DNA from: Staphylococcus ureilyticus
Lineage (GTDB): Bacteria > Bacillota > Bacilli > Staphylococcales > Staphylococcaceae
Reading direction: 5' to 3'
DNA: 64,000 nt
NCBI RefSeq assembly: GCF_002902235.1
Contig: NZ_PPRL01000141.1
Span: 1 to 64,000, forward strand
Numbering within the stretch: position 1 is the stretch's first letter; each line of letters starts with the position of its first letter. Under the pieces are notes generated by a model. That model did no database searches. It had not been told where the DNA came from and worked only from the letters and a program-made list of their open reading frames with translations. Position numbers and translations under genes: made by a program. Shown in pieces: positions 18,869 to 29,205 of the stretch.

Positions 18869-19927
18869 ATGTATACGTTATTATTAATCATTTTTTCAAT
18901 GATTGTCAGTTTAATACTTACTCCCATTGTCATAAAGGTTTCCCATAAATTGGGCGTCGTTGACCAGCCTAATTTTAGGAAAGTACATAAAAAACCAACT
19001 TCTGTCTTAGGAGGTACTGTGATACTACTTTCCTTTTTATTGGGGATTTGGTTAGGGCATCCAATTGAAACAGAGGTGAAGCCACTTGTCATTGGAGCAG
19101 TATTAATCTACTTAGTAGGGTTAATAGATGATATCTATGATTTAACGCCAATCTTAAAATTATTAGGACAAGTGATTGCAGCACTGGTTGTCGTTTACTA
19201 CGGCGTAACCATAGATTTCATCTCATTACCGATTGGACCGACAATACATTTTGGTATTTTAGGTGTTCCAATTACTGTGATATGGATTGTAGCGATTACC
19301 AATGCGATTAACTTAATTGATGGATTGGATGGTTTGGCATCTGGTGTAGCAACTATCGCTCTGATGACTATTGGTTTCATCGCAATATTACAGGCAAATA
19401 TATTTATCATAATGATCTGTAGTGTGCTTATCGGTGCGCTATTAGGTTTCTTATGTTTTAATTTTCATCCGGCTAAAATATTTTTAGGTGATAGCGGCGC
19501 ATTGCTTGTTGGTTTTATTGTTGGTTTTCTTTCGCTTTTAGGTTTCAAAAATATTACGTTTGTGTCTTTATTTTTCCCGATTGTTATTTTAGCAGTACCG
19601 TTCATAGATACTTTATTTGCTATGATACGACGTGTGAAAAAAGGGCAACGTATTATGCAAGCGGATAAATCGCATTTACACCATAAATTACTAGAATTAG
19701 GTTATTCACATCGTCAAACAGTAATACTGATATATTCAATCGCGTTGTTATTTAGTCTTTCAAGTATTATTTTGTATTTATCACAACCATGGGGTGTACT
19801 CATGATGCTTGTGCTCATACTCATTACGATTGAACTCATTGTTGAATTTACAGGATTAATCGATGATGATTATAGACCGCTCTTAAAATTAATTGAAAAT
19901 AAAGAGCGACATAAAGAAGATGAATAG
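18869..19927 (+). CDS. tagO: Undecaprenyl-phosphate N-acetylglucosaminyl 1-phosphate transferase TagO/TarO
   Basis: TagO transfers GlcNAc-1-phosphate from UDP-GlcNAc to undecaprenyl phosphate at the inner face of the membrane, the first step of wall teichoic acid synthesis. The 352-residue protein has about ten or eleven membrane helices. Family motifs are GLIDDIYDLTP (the catalytic Asp pair near residues 90-95), AINLIDGLDGLASG (about 145-158), FLGDSGALL (about 206-214), and the HIHH-type loop DKSHLHHKLLELGYSHRQ. The start has GAAGGTGA upstream. It stands alone and is closed by a strong hairpin. In S. aureus it is also known as llm. Confidence 0.94.
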   Translation: MYTLLLIIFSMIVSLILTPIVIKVSHKLGVVDQPNFRKVHKKPTSVLGGTVILLSFLLGIWLGHPIETEVKPLVIGAVLIYLVGLIDDIYDLTPILKLLGQVIAALVVVYYGVTIDFISLPIGPTIHFGILGVPITVIWIVAITNAINLIDGLDGLASGVATIALMTIGFIAILQANIFIIMICSVLIGALLGFLCFNFHPAKIFLGDSGALLVGFIVGFLSLLGFKNITFVSLFFPIVILAVPFIDTLFAMIRRVKKGQRIMQADKSHLHHKLLELGYSHRQTVILIYSIALLFSLSSIILYLSQPWGVLMMLVLILITIELIVEFTGLIDDDYRPLLKLIENKERHKEDE

Positions 19928-19940
19928 ATAAACTACCTAA

Positions 19941-19980
19941 TTAGAACCTGAGATATGAATATCTCAGGTTCTAATTTTAT
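19941..19980. terminator. Terminator after tagO
   Basis: A 16-bp perfect stem, TTAGAACCTGAGATAT (19941-19956) with its complement at 19959-19974. It is followed by TTTTAT and may also work on the other strand. Confidence 0.85.
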
Positions 19981-20140
19981 ATGATTAACAATGATTTACA
20001 AAGCCACGACTGATAATACTTAATTTTTCAAATTATACATTCATCACATGCATCAATGTATAGAGGTAAGTTTATGTTTACCTGATAATTGTATGACAGT
20101 TATGCATTTTTGAAAGGTCATAAACTGAAATGGAAATGGT

Positions 20141-20782
20141 TTAGTTTGTTGGTATGTCAAATGGTAGCTTAATGATAGCTTGCTCATCTAAATCATAGTT
20201 ACCAGAAGTGATTTTATTTAGAAAAGCAATAAAATCGTCATACTCCGCTTCTACCACGTCTATTTGATAACTCACTTTGTCTGTGTAGGTTGTGTTTCGT
20301 AAGAAGAATGATGTTTGTGCTAATTCATATTCAAATTTACCTGTAAGATCATAATCGATAGTGATTGTAGTTGGTATTGCTGAACGCAAAGCAACACGTC
20401 CTACTTCATAAATAACATCTCTCACAGCACCACTATATGCTCTTATTAAACCACCGCCGCCCAATTTTATACCACCGAAATAACGCGTAACTACGACACA
20501 AACATTGTGAACTTCTAGTTTTTTTAATATTTCAAGCATTGGTACGCCTGCAGTTCCACTTGGCTCTCCGTCATCATTTGCTTTTTGAATATTCATCTGT
20601 GCTCCAACTGTATAGGCTGAACAATTATGTGTCGCTTCCCGATGTTCTGATTTTACCAAGTTGATAAAGTCTTTAGCGTCTGCTTCAGATTCAACAGGTT
20701 TGATATGGGCAATAAAGCGTGATTTGCTAATTACATTTTCTATCATATGTTCTTGCTTTATTGTTATGATTGATTCATCCAT
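20141..20782 (-). CDS. YigZ/IMPACT family protein (UPF0029)
   Basis: This 213-residue soluble protein has the N-terminal UPF0029 domain with HREATHNCSAYTVG near residues 45-58, NDDGEPSGTAGVPMLEIL near 69-86, and the glycine-rich VTRYFGGIKLGGGGLIRAY near 98-116. A ferredoxin-like C-terminal domain follows. Members resemble eukaryotic IMPACT, a translation-associated protein, and in some bacteria are called YvyE or elongation-factor-like, but no activity is firmly assigned. The start has AGTGTTT upstream, a weak site. It is divergent from fakB. Confidence 0.85.
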   Translation of the reverse strand: MDESIITIKQEHMIENVISKSRFIAHIKPVESEADAKDFINLVKSEHREATHNCSAYTVGAQMNIQKANDDGEPSGTAGVPMLEILKKLEVHNVCVVVTRYFGGIKLGGGGLIRAYSGAVRDVIYEVGRVALRSAIPTTITIDYDLTGKFEYELAQTSFFLRNTTYTDKVSYQIDVVEAEYDDFIAFLNKITSGNYDLDEQAIIKLPFDIPTN

Positions 20783-20920
20783 ATTTAAACACTCCAGTCA
20801 TAGTTTCGATCAATACCTATTATTATACACGGTTCTGAATTCAAGTTTAATGTAAAAATAAATTTTCTTTTAATATAAAATAATGTATCATAGTTGTGAG
20901 TATAATTGAGGAGGATTATG

Positions 20921-21784
20921 ATGAAAATTGCTGTATTAACAGATTCAACGAGTTATCTATCTCAAACATTAATTGATAAATATAATATAAATATTGCGCC
21001 ACTAAGTGTAACTTTTGATAACGGTGAAAATTTTGAAGAAAATGCATCTATTTCAGCAAATGAATTCTACGAAAGAATGAAAGCATCTAAAACAATTCCT
21101 ACGACAAGTCAGCCGGCAATCGGTGAATTTGTAACTAAATACGAACAATTACGTGATGAAGGCTATACGGATGTCATAGGCGTTTTCCTTTCTTCAGGTA
21201 TCAGTGGTACTTATCAAACAGCTACACAAGCGGGTGAAATGGTTGAAGGTATTAATGTTCATACGTTTGATTCGAAAATTTCAGCTATGGCAATGGGGAG
21301 TTTCGTATTACGAGCAATTGAATTAATTGAACAAAATGAAACACCGCACGCTATCATTAAAGAGCTTGAAGCAATGCGAGAAGTCACTGGTGCGAGATTG
21401 ATGGTAGACGATTTAAAAAACTTGCAAAAAAGTGGACGTATTACTGGAGCCCAGGCGTGGATTGGTACGATGTTAAAAATGAAACCAGTCTTAAGGTTTG
21501 AAGACGGTTTAATTTTGCCAGATGAAAAAATACGTACTAAAAAACGTGCGCTTAAAGAAATTATCAATAAAGTGATTGATATCGTTAAAGATTATGAAGA
21601 GGTTACGTTATTAGTTATAGGTGGAGATGTTCAAGAGGATACAGACTGGCTGTACAATGAATTACAAAAAAACTATCCACAATATAAAGTACACCGTTCA
21701 AATTTAGGCCCTGTGGTCGCAGCTCATTTAGGTCCAGGCGGTATGGGCTTAGGTTTCACTGGTAGATCTATTCGTATAGACTAA
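20921..21784 (+). CDS. fakB1: DegV-family fatty acid-binding protein (FakB)
   Basis: FakB proteins hold a fatty acid while FakA phosphorylates it, so that host fatty acids enter phospholipid synthesis. The 287-residue protein has the DegV signatures DSTSYLSQ (about 8-15), [13 protein letters not shown] (about 91-103) and [12 protein letters not shown], with the C-terminal [21 protein letters not shown]. The position next to comFA matches S. aureus FakB1, which prefers saturated chains; that specificity is inferred from synteny. GGAGG lies 6-7 bases before ATG 20921; a second ATG directly before it is also possible. Confidence 0.87.
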   Translation: MKIAVLTDSTSYLSQTLIDKYNINIAPLSVTFDNGENFEENASISANEFYERMKASKTIPTTSQPAIGEFVTKYEQLRDEGYTDVIGVFLSSGISGTYQTATQAGEMVEGINVHTFDSKISAMAMGSFVLRAIELIEQNETPHAIIKELEAMREVTGARLMVDDLKNLQKSGRITGAQAWIGTMLKMKPVLRFEDGLILPDEKIRTKKRALKEIINKVIDIVKDYEEVTLLVIGGDVQEDTDWLYNELQKNYPQYKVHRSNLGPVVAAHLGPGGMGLGFTGRSIRID

Positions 21785-21955
21785 ATTATAGATTCAAAAG
21801 TATTATTATCATTTTTAAGAAAAGTAGTATTTTTTGCAAGAGATGTATAGTGAAACCAACACTTCGTTCAGTCATCGATGCCAACCATAATATGACAAAT
21901 GAGTTGTTTAGCATTTAAATTACTGTACGACTAACAAATAAATCATTTATTTTAT

Positions 21956-22003
21956 AGCGGGTCTTTGAAATTAAAGTGAAATTTAATTTTTGACTCGCTT
22001 TTT
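21956..22003 (+). terminator. Hairpin and T-run directly ahead of comFA
   Basis: AGCGGGTC (21956-21963) pairs with GACTCGCT (21992-21999), and AAATTAAA (21968-21975) pairs with TTTAATTT (21982-21989); five T residues end the structure. It looks like an intrinsic terminator, yet the comFA ribosome site begins only six bases later. It could end the fakB transcript or act as a leader attenuator for comFA. Confidence 0.75.
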
Positions 22004-22022
22004 GGTTTGGAGGAAACATACA

Positions 22023-23309
22023 ATTAAATATTATGGAAGAATGATTAATGATAAATCTTTATTAACAGATGAACGTATAAAGCAAACAACGAAAGGTGTG
22101 GTATTAGATAATGGCTATTGGACATGTGCTCAATGTCACTCACGCCGACAAACGCATTTTTACAAATATCTATCAACAGTGTTAGATAAGGAGATTGTCT
22201 ACTGTAGAAATTGTATCAATATGGGTAGAATGGATAATATAACTGAAATCTATATCATAGAAAGTCAGAATGTAATGACACCTTGTCATTATCAATTACC
22301 ATTCAAATTATCAGAACAACAACAATTTGCATCTGACAAAATTGTATCAGCGATTGCAGGCTTTCGTTCACTATTGCTCCATGCAGTCACAGGTGCAGGT
22401 AAAACTGAGATGATATTTGAAGGAATTAAATTTGCGCGGAACCACGGTTATAATGTCGCAATTGTATCTCCTCGAGTTGATGTTGTTTTAGAAGTCAGTA
22501 TGAGGATTAAGTCAGCTTTTCACGAAGAAAAAATAGATGTATTGCATCAATCATCACAGCAACAATATAATGGCCATTTTGTTATCGCCACAATTCATCA
22601 ACTCTATCGTTTCAAACAACATTTTGATGTGATAATTGTAGATGAAGTAGATGCCTTTCCTTTACCTACAGAACCAACGTTAATACAAGCATTGCAGCAT
22701 GCCTCGAAGTTAAAACACTGTCATATATTAATGACTGCCACACCAACAAAAGCTTTAATGAAACAAATTAGCAATTTAGAAATTATTCAATTACCTGCGC
22801 GTTTTCATAGACATCCTTTACCCGTGCCTCAATTTAAATTCCTTAGAATCAATCCCAATAAGAAGCAATATAAATTATTACGATTTTTACAACATCAAGT
22901 CAATCAACGACGATATACGCTAGTCTTTTTTAACAATATTACTTTAATGAAACAACTGTATCAGTTATATAAAGCTGAAATTCCATCTTTAACATATGTC
23001 TACAGCAATGATGTATTTCGTTTTGATAAGGTGAAACGTTTGAGAAACGGGGAACATACCGTTGTTTTCACCACTACCATTTTAGAAAGAGGCTTTACTA
23101 TGGCAAAACTCGATGTTGTAATCATAAACAGTCATCAGTTTGAAACGAGTGCCATCATTCAAATATCAGGAAGAGTTGGAAGAAAAGCAGAAGCACCTAC
23201 AGGAAGTGTATTTTGTTTGCATGAAGGGATCACACTATCTATGATTAAAGCTCAATATCAGATAAGGAAAATGAATCAACTTGCACAAAAAAGAAGGTGG
23301 ATAGATTGA
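22023..23309 (+). CDS. comFA: ComFA, DNA-uptake helicase-like ATPase
   Basis: ComFA is a membrane-associated ATPase that helps bring single-stranded DNA into competent cells. A four-cysteine zinc site (CAQC near the start, then CRNC) precedes the DEAD/DEAH helicase core: Walker A AVTGAGKTEM, VDEVDAFP, TATPTK, and helicase C-terminal TTTILERGFTMAKLDVVI with QISGRVGRK. The start is unusual. The only good ribosome site, GGAGG at 22009-22013, points to an ATT codon at 22023. In-frame TTG codons at 21990 and 22002 have no site, and the first ATG is 18 bases later (22041). Length from ATT is 428 residues. It overlaps comFC. Confidence 0.85.
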   Translation: MKYYGRMINDKSLLTDERIKQTTKGVVLDNGYWTCAQCHSRRQTHFYKYLSTVLDKEIVYCRNCINMGRMDNITEIYIIESQNVMTPCHYQLPFKLSEQQQFASDKIVSAIAGFRSLLLHAVTGAGKTEMIFEGIKFARNHGYNVAIVSPRVDVVLEVSMRIKSAFHEEKIDVLHQSSQQQYNGHFVIATIHQLYRFKQHFDVIIVDEVDAFPLPTEPTLIQALQHASKLKHCHILMTATPTKALMKQISNLEIIQLPARFHRHPLPVPQFKFLRINPNKKQYKLLRFLQHQVNQRRYTLVFFNNITLMKQLYQLYKAEIPSLTYVYSNDVFRFDKVKRLRNGEHTVVFTTTILERGFTMAKLDVVIINSHQFETSAIIQISGRVGRKAEAPTGSVFCLHEGITLSMIKAQYQIRKMNQLAQKRRWID

Positions 23310-23980
23310 CTGCGACATGTTTATATTGTCACATCTATTATTCAGAACCTTTAAATGCATTTACGTTTTACAAAAAGGCTTCAAAATTGTGCGATGATTG
23401 CAATCATCTCTGGGAGGTAATGAAATTAAAGACGACGAATCGATGTGCAACATGTTTGAAGTTACGCAATGAAACTGAAATATTATGTTCGGATTGTGCC
23501 GAGTTAGCTTCGAAGTTTAAATTAATGAATAAATTGTATTGTCATTACCGATATGACGGTATTGTAAAAGAAATGATTCAACAATATAAATTTCAAAGAG
23601 ATGTTGCAATCGCAGAAGTAATCGCAGAAAAAGTTAAATTGCCTCATTACAAATATTATTACATTATCCCCATACCGTCCCCTTTATTTAGAGATAAAGA
23701 AAGAACATTTAACCCCGTACAACTAGTATTAGACATACAAAAAGTTAAGTATTATTGTCTGCTTGCCACACACTCACATATTAAACAATCAGAATTAAGT
23801 AAAGAAAAACGTATGCAACGACCCAATCCTTTTGTAATGGAACAAAGTGTGGATTTAAAAGGAAAATGTATTTTATTGATCGATGACATTTATACTACAG
23901 GCTTAACGGTTCATAATGCGGCACAGCTATTACTTGATAGAAAAATCAGAAAATTCGATGTGTTTACGTTTGCACGCTAG
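23306..23980 (+). CDS. comFC: ComFC, phosphoribosyltransferase-like competence protein
   Basis: This 224-residue partner of ComFA is needed for efficient DNA uptake in competent Firmicutes. It has an N-terminal zinc-finger region (CLYC, then CDDC, CATC and CSDC pairs) and a C-terminal phosphoribosyltransferase domain whose PRPP loop is ILLIDDIYTTGLTVHNAA. I chose TTG 23306, whose codon overlaps the comFA stop and which has AAGAAGGTGG upstream. A GTG at 23297 lies within that ribosome site. Both com genes are probably silent except when competence factors (ComK, SigH in staphylococci) are active. Confidence 0.85.
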   Translation: MTATCLYCHIYYSEPLNAFTFYKKASKLCDDCNHLWEVMKLKTTNRCATCLKLRNETEILCSDCAELASKFKLMNKLYCHYRYDGIVKEMIQQYKFQRDVAIAEVIAEKVKLPHYKYYYIIPIPSPLFRDKERTFNPVQLVLDIQKVKYYCLLATHSHIKQSELSKEKRMQRPNPFVMEQSVDLKGKCILLIDDIYTTGLTVHNAAQLLLDRKIRKFDVFTFAR

Positions 23981-24046
23981 GTTATTCGTGGTATTATAGA
24001 AATAAGCACTATTACCAATATAGAGGTTTTAAAGGAGTCGATTACT

Positions 24047-24613
24047 ATGATCAGATTTGAAATTCACGGAGAGAACCTCACTATTACTGATGCGATTCGC
24101 AACTATATTGAGGAGAAAATTGGTAAATTAGAACGTTACTTTAACAATGTGCCAAATGCAACTGCACACGTTAAAGTTAAAACGTACCAAAACTCAGCAA
24201 CTAAAATAGAAGTAACTATTCCATTGAAAAATGTTACGCTAAGAGCGGAAGAACGTCATGATGATTTATACGCTGGTATTGATTTAATTAATAGCAAATT
24301 GGAAAGACAAGTTAGAAAATATAAAACGCGTGTAAATCGTAAAAATAGAAAAAATGACGAACAAGAAGCTTTTGCATCATTACCTGAAGAACAAGAAGCA
24401 GAAAATCTTCAAAATGATGACAATGATAGTGAAATTGAGATTATTCGTTCAAAAAATTTCAGTTTAAAACCTATGGATTCTGAAGAAGCAGTATTGCAAA
24501 TGGATTTATTGGGCCATGATTTCTTCATTTTTACAGATCGTGAAACAGATGGTACGAGCATAGTTTATAAAAGAAAAGATGGCAAATATGGGCTAATTGA
24601 AACAACTGAATAA
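24047..24613 (+). CDS. hpf: Long-form ribosome hibernation promoting factor
   Basis: HPF binds idle 70S ribosomes and, in its long form, pairs them into 100S dimers in stationary phase. The N-terminal domain (about residues 1-95, [24 protein letters not shown]) is the S30AE ribosome-binding fold. A charged linker with [21 protein letters not shown] follows. The C-terminal dimerisation domain (about 130-188) includes [31 protein letters not shown]. The 188-residue length is typical of the long form. The start has AAAGGAGTCG upstream. It is followed by its own terminator. Confidence 0.94.
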   Translation: MIRFEIHGENLTITDAIRNYIEEKIGKLERYFNNVPNATAHVKVKTYQNSATKIEVTIPLKNVTLRAEERHDDLYAGIDLINSKLERQVRKYKTRVNRKNRKNDEQEAFASLPEEQEAENLQNDDNDSEIEIIRSKNFSLKPMDSEEAVLQMDLLGHDFFIFTDRETDGTSIVYKRKDGKYGLIETTE

Positions 24614-24648
24614 TTTAATTAAATTAGTGTCATATTTATAAAAGTAGT

Positions 24649-24687
24649 AGCGTCCATGATTGAGTGAAATCATGGACGCTCATTTTT
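24649..24687 (+). terminator. hpf terminator
   Basis: AGCGTCCATGATT (24649-24661) pairs perfectly with AATCATGGACGCT (24668-24680), then CATTTTTT. Confidence 0.9.
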
Positions 24688-24892
24688 TGCTGTGTTATTA
24701 TGTAATAATTTGAAAGTGAACATGTATGTTGTGTATATTTTAAATGAGTCAATATTATAATTTGTATTCAAAAACATGTAAGTAAATATAGTATAGATGG
24801 CACGATAAACGTAATAAGTGTAAATTTAGGCTTATAAATGATATTATAAATTGTTGTAAACTAAGAGTTATATAGCTAAAGGAGCGAACAGA

Positions 24893-27424
24893 ATGGGTTT
24901 TTTATCAAAAATTGCAGATGGCAATAAAAGAGAAATAAAACGCCTTGGTAAATTAGCCGACAAAGTCCTTGCACTAGAAGAGGATATGTCGATATTAACT
25001 GATGAAGAAATTAAAGAAAAGACGAAAAATTTTCAAGCGCAAGTTCAAGCAGAAGACGATATTAAAAAGCAAAATAAAATTTTAGATGATATTTTACCAG
25101 AAGCCTTTGCATTGGTAAGAGAAGGATCAAAGCGTGTATTCAACATGATTCCTTATAAAGTACAAGTTATGGGTGGTATTGCCATTCATGGTGGCGACAT
25201 TTCTGAAATGAGAACTGGTGAAGGTAAAACGTTAACGGCGACAATGCCAGTTTATTTAAATGCGTTAACAGGACGTGGTGTACATGTTATTACAGTCAAT
25301 GAATATTTATCTAGTGTACAGAGTGAAGAAATGGCAGAATTATATGAATTTCTTGGATTAAGTGTTGGTTTGAACTTAAATAGTAAAACTACTGCAGAGA
25401 AAAGAGAAGCTTACGCATGTGATATTACTTATAGTACCAACAACGAATTAGGATTTGACTACTTACGTGATAACATGGTGAATTATGCAGAAGAACGCGT
25501 GATGAGACCACTTAATTTTGCGATTATTGATGAAGTAGACTCAATCTTAATTGATGAAGCACGTACGCCGCTTATTATTTCAGGAGAGGCAGAGAAGTCA
25601 ACGTCACTTTATACGCAAGCAAATGTTTTTGCTAAAATGCTTAAAAACGAAGATGATTATAATTATGATGAAAAGACAAAAGCTGTGCAATTAACAGAAC
25701 AAGGTATTGATAAAGCAGAGCGTATGTTTAAAATTGATAACCTTTACGACGTGAAAAATGTTGATATCATCAGTCATATTAATACAGCGTTACGTGCGCA
25801 TGTTACGTTACAAAGAGACGTAGATTATATGGTGAACAACGGCGAAGTATTGATTGTTGACCAATTTACAGGACGTACAATGCCTGGACGTCGTTTTTCA
25901 GAAGGATTGCACCAAGCGATTGAAGCTAAAGAAGGTGTGAAAATTCAAAACGAATCCAAAACAATGGCTTCAATTACATTCCAAAACTACTTCAGAATGT
26001 ATAATAAATTATCTGGTATGACAGGTACTGCAAAAACAGAAGAAGAAGAATTTAGAAATATTTACAATATGACAGTTACACAAATTCCTACGAACAGACC
26101 AGTACAACGTATTGATAAGCCAGATTTAATTTATATCAGTCAAAAAGGTAAATTTGATGCAGTTGTAGAAGATGTCATTCAAAAGCACAAACAAGGTCAA
26201 CCAGTCTTATTAGGGACTGTTGCCGTTGAAACAAGTGAATATATTTCTAACTTATTGAAAAAACATGGCGTACGTCATGATGTCTTAAATGCGAAAAATC
26301 ACGAACGTGAAGCGGACATTATCGCAAGTGCTGGCCAACGCGGTGCAGTGACAATTGCTACCAACATGGCTGGTCGTGGTACGGATATCAAATTAGGTGA
26401 TGGTGTTGAAGAAATTGGCGGTTTAGCAGTAATTGGTACAGAGCGCCATGAATCACGTCGTATAGATGACCAATTACGTGGTCGTTCAGGTCGTCAAGGT
26501 GACAAAGGTGATAGCCGTTTCTATTTATCGTTACAAGATGAGTTAATGGTGCGCTTTGGTTCGGAACGTTTACAAAATATGATGAATCGATTGGGTATGG
26601 ATGATTCAACACCAATTGAATCTAAAATGGTTTCTCGTGCTGTTGAATCAGCTCAAAAACGTGTTGAAGGTAATAACTTTGACGCTCGTAAACGTGTCCT
26701 TGAGTATGATGATGTACTACGTAAACAACGTGAAATTATCTATAGCGAACGTAATGATATTATTGACAGCGACGAAAGTAGCGAATTAATTAACGCAATG
26801 CTACGCTCTACATTAGAAAGAAGTATTCAATATTATGTAAATGAAGAAGATGACGACCCAGACTATGAACCATTCATCAACTATGTAGAAGACGTCTTCT
26901 TGAATGAAGGCGAATTAAAAGTTGAAGATATTAATGGAAAAGATAATGATGATATTTTTGAGGTTGTATGGTCAAAAATAGAAATAGCATTAAAAGAGCA
27001 AAAAGAAAAAATTGGTAGTCAGTTTGATGAATTTGAACGTATGATTTTACTTCGTTCTATTGACACACATTGGACAGACCATATCGATACAATGGATCAA
27101 TTGCGTCAAGGTATTCACTTACGTTCGTATGGACAACAAAATCCACTACGTGACTATCAAAATGAAGGTCACCAATTATTTGATACTATGATGCAAAACA
27201 TTGAAGAAGACGTAAGTAAATATATTCTAAAATCAGTGATTTCCGTTGAAGATGACGTAGAACGTGATAAGACAACTGATTTTGGTAAAGCTGAGCATGT
27301 ATCAGCAGAAGATGGAAAAGAAAAAGCGAAAGCAGAGCCTTATGTTAAAGATGAACATATAGGTAGAAATGACCCATGTCCTTGCGGTAGTGGTAAAAAG
27401 TATAAAAACTGTCATGGCGCTTAA
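24893..27424 (+). CDS. secA: SecA, preprotein translocase ATPase
   Basis: SecA drives unfolded preproteins through SecYEG. The 843-residue protein has the first nucleotide-binding fold with [15 protein letters not shown] (Walker A, about residues 103-117) and [20 protein letters not shown] (Walker B). The second nucleotide fold has [13 protein letters not shown] and [17 protein letters not shown] zinc-binding C-terminus, [17 protein letters not shown], binds SecB-like partners or ribosomes. The length matches SecA1 of S. aureus; an accessory SecA2 would lack the zinc tail. The ribosome site is AAAGGAG. It is followed by a terminator before prfB. Confidence 0.97.
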   Translation: MGFLSKIADGNKREIKRLGKLADKVLALEEDMSILTDEEIKEKTKNFQAQVQAEDDIKKQNKILDDILPEAFALVREGSKRVFNMIPYKVQVMGGIAIHGGDISEMRTGEGKTLTATMPVYLNALTGRGVHVITVNEYLSSVQSEEMAELYEFLGLSVGLNLNSKTTAEKREAYACDITYSTNNELGFDYLRDNMVNYAEERVMRPLNFAIIDEVDSILIDEARTPLIISGEAEKSTSLYTQANVFAKMLKNEDDYNYDEKTKAVQLTEQGIDKAERMFKIDNLYDVKNVDIISHINTALRAHVTLQRDVDYMVNNGEVLIVDQFTGRTMPGRRFSEGLHQAIEAKEGVKIQNESKTMASITFQNYFRMYNKLSGMTGTAKTEEEEFRNIYNMTVTQIPTNRPVQRIDKPDLIYISQKGKFDAVVEDVIQKHKQGQPVLLGTVAVETSEYISNLLKKHGVRHDVLNAKNHEREADIIASAGQRGAVTIATNMAGRGTDIKLGDGVEEIGGLAVIGTERHESRRIDDQLRGRSGRQGDKGDSRFYLSLQDELMVRFGSERLQNMMNRLGMDDSTPIESKMVSRAVESAQKRVEGNNFDARKRVLEYDDVLRKQREIIYSERNDIIDSDESSELINAMLRSTLERSIQYYVNEEDDDPDYEPFINYVEDVFLNEGELKVEDINGKDNDDIFEVVWSKIEIALKEQKEKIGSQFDEFERMILLRSIDTHWTDHIDTMDQLRQGIHLRSYGQQNPLRDYQNEGHQLFDTMMQNIEEDVSKYILKSVISVEDDVERDKTTDFGKAEHVSAEDGKEKAKAEPYVKDEHIGRNDPCPCGSGKKYKNCHGA

Positions 27425-27489
27425 GTTTATCTAATATGATACACATGTGAGACAGGATTTCACTATTTGAATTATTTTTATATGTCAGG

Positions 27490-27540
27490 CATCTTTTACA
27501 GTTAAATTGTAGCGTTTAACTGTGAAAGATGTTTTTTTTA
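27490..27540 (+). terminator. secA terminator
   Basis: CATCTTTTACAGTTAAA (27490-27506) pairs with TTTAACTGTGAAAGATG (27515-27531) with one mismatch, then an eight-T run. Confidence 0.9.
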
Positions 27541-27667
27541 ACATAAGCTAGCAATGATTTGGTGCTTAAGTTGAAATTAACAGTTTATATTTTGTATCAT
27601 ATGTATGATAGTCTAGTAATTAATTTAGCAATTATACTTCATTCGAAAAATTTAGGAGAGATGCATA

Positions 27668-28793
27668 ATGGAATTATCTGAAATTAAGCGTAATTTAGAT
27701 GCTTATAAAGAAAAGTTAGAACAACTTAGGGGGTCTCTTTGACTTAGAAGAAAAAGAGACGAACATACAAGAATACGAAGAAATGATGGCGGATCCTTCA
27801 TTTTGGGATAATCAAGATAAAGCGCAAGACGTAATAGATAAAAATAATGCTTTAAAATCTGTTGTCAATGCGTACAGAGATTTAGAAGCAAATATAGAAG
27901 ATATGGAAACGACACGAGAATTATTGTTAGAAGAAGACGATACGTCGATGAAAGACGATTTAGAAGCGAGCGTCACTCATTTTCAAAACGAATTAAACCA
28001 ATTTGAACTACAATTATTGTTAGATGGGCCTTATGACGCGAATGATGCAATTATTGAATTGCATCCTGGTGCAGGTGGTACTGAATCACAAGATTGGACA
28101 AATATGTTGTTGAGAATGTATCAACGCTACTGTGAGCAAAAAGGCTTTAAAGTTGAAATCGCAGACTATTTACCTGGAGATGAAGCGGGCGTAAAAAGTG
28201 TAACAATGATTGTGAAAGGTCATAATGCATATGGTTTTTTAAAATCCGAGAAAGGTGTACATCGACTCGTACGCATATCACCGTTTGATTCATCTGGTCG
28301 TCGACATACATCTTTTGCTTCATGTGATGTCATACCACAATTTAATAACACTGAAATAGAAGTAGAAATCAATCCTGATGATATTACTGTTGATACATTT
28401 AGAGCTTCGGGCGCAGGTGGTCAACATATCAATAAAACCGAATCTGCTATTAGAATTACCCATCATCCAACAGGTATTGTGGTAAATAACCAGAATGAAC
28501 GTTCACAGATCAAAAACAGAGAGGCTGCAATGAAAACATTGAAGTCTAAACTATATCAATTAAAAATTGAGGAACAAGAACAAGAAATGGCCGAAATCCG
28601 TGGAGAACAAAAAGAAATCGGTTGGGGAAGTCAAATTAGATCTTATGTATTCCATCCATATGCAATGGTTAAAGATCATAGAACAAACGAAGAAACCGGT
28701 AAAGTCGATGCAGTCATGGATGGTGATTTAGGACCGTTTATCGAAGCTTATCTACGCAAGCAAATGAATCTGAATCATTCAGAAAAAGATTAA
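27668..28793 (+). CDS. prfB: Peptide chain release factor 2, made by programmed +1 frameshift
   Basis: RF2 ends translation at UGA and UAA. The first 24 codons (27668-27739) end in TCT CTT and an in-frame TGA at 27740-27742. The AGGGGG just upstream is the internal Shine-Dalgarno that pushes the ribosome +1 on CTT-TGA-C, so translation continues from GAC at 27741. The joined product is 374 residues. The tripeptide anticodon SPF is in [12 protein letters not shown], and the catalytic GGQ is in [17 protein letters not shown]2 shortage increases frameshifting, giving autoregulation. The start ATG has TAGGAGAG upstream. Confidence 0.96.
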
Positions 28794-28825
28794 TACTTAA
28801 ATAGAACAAGTATTATTCATAACTT

Positions 28826-28886
28826 TATGAGTGAGCTAGAAACCAATGTATCACTTATTGTTTTCTAACTTACTCATATTTTTTAT
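28826..28886 (+). terminator. prfB terminator
   Basis: TATGAGTGAGCTAGAAA pairs with TTTTCTAACTTACTCATA (28861-28878) with a few mismatches, then TTTTTT. It follows prfB by 33 bases. Confidence 0.8.
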
Positions 28887-29104
28887 AGCAGTATAAAGTA
28901 GGCAAGACTGACACGTTCATACGAAACGACTGCTTAATTTATTTCAGTAATTTTTAGATAAACTACTACTTATATGTAAAATACAAACTTAAATATTACA
29001 GTTAAAGTTAACAGATATTCAAAGGTGATTAAAACTATTGTGATAAAGATAAGAAAGCTATGATTAAAGCGTTAAAAGGGGATTCATTCAAAAATATCTT
29101 TTGC

Positions 29105-29153
29105 ATTACAAAACGATAACAAGGGTAAAAGTATTCAGAGAATATGCTATATT
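29105..29153 (+). promoter_or_regulatory. WalR site and promoter of the LysM-CHAP gene
   Basis: ATTACA-AAACG-ATAACA at 29105-29121 is, on the other strand, TGTTAT-N5-TGTAAT, an exact fit to the WalR consensus TGTWAH-N5-TGTWAH. An extended -10 (TG-C-TATATT, hexamer 29148-29153) follows, with no good -35, as expected for an activated promoter. The S. aureus orthologue SA0710 is listed in the WalKR regulon from published work, to my memory. Confidence 0.78.
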
Positions 29154-29205
29154 ATGATTGATTAAATATTGAATAAAATTAGACAGCAAAGGATTGAAAT
29201 ACATC

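Noticed and set aside
28990-29020. A second possible WalR site (ATTACA ... TTAACA)
   Set aside because: The spacer is seven bases where WalR needs five; the exact site is at 29105-29121.
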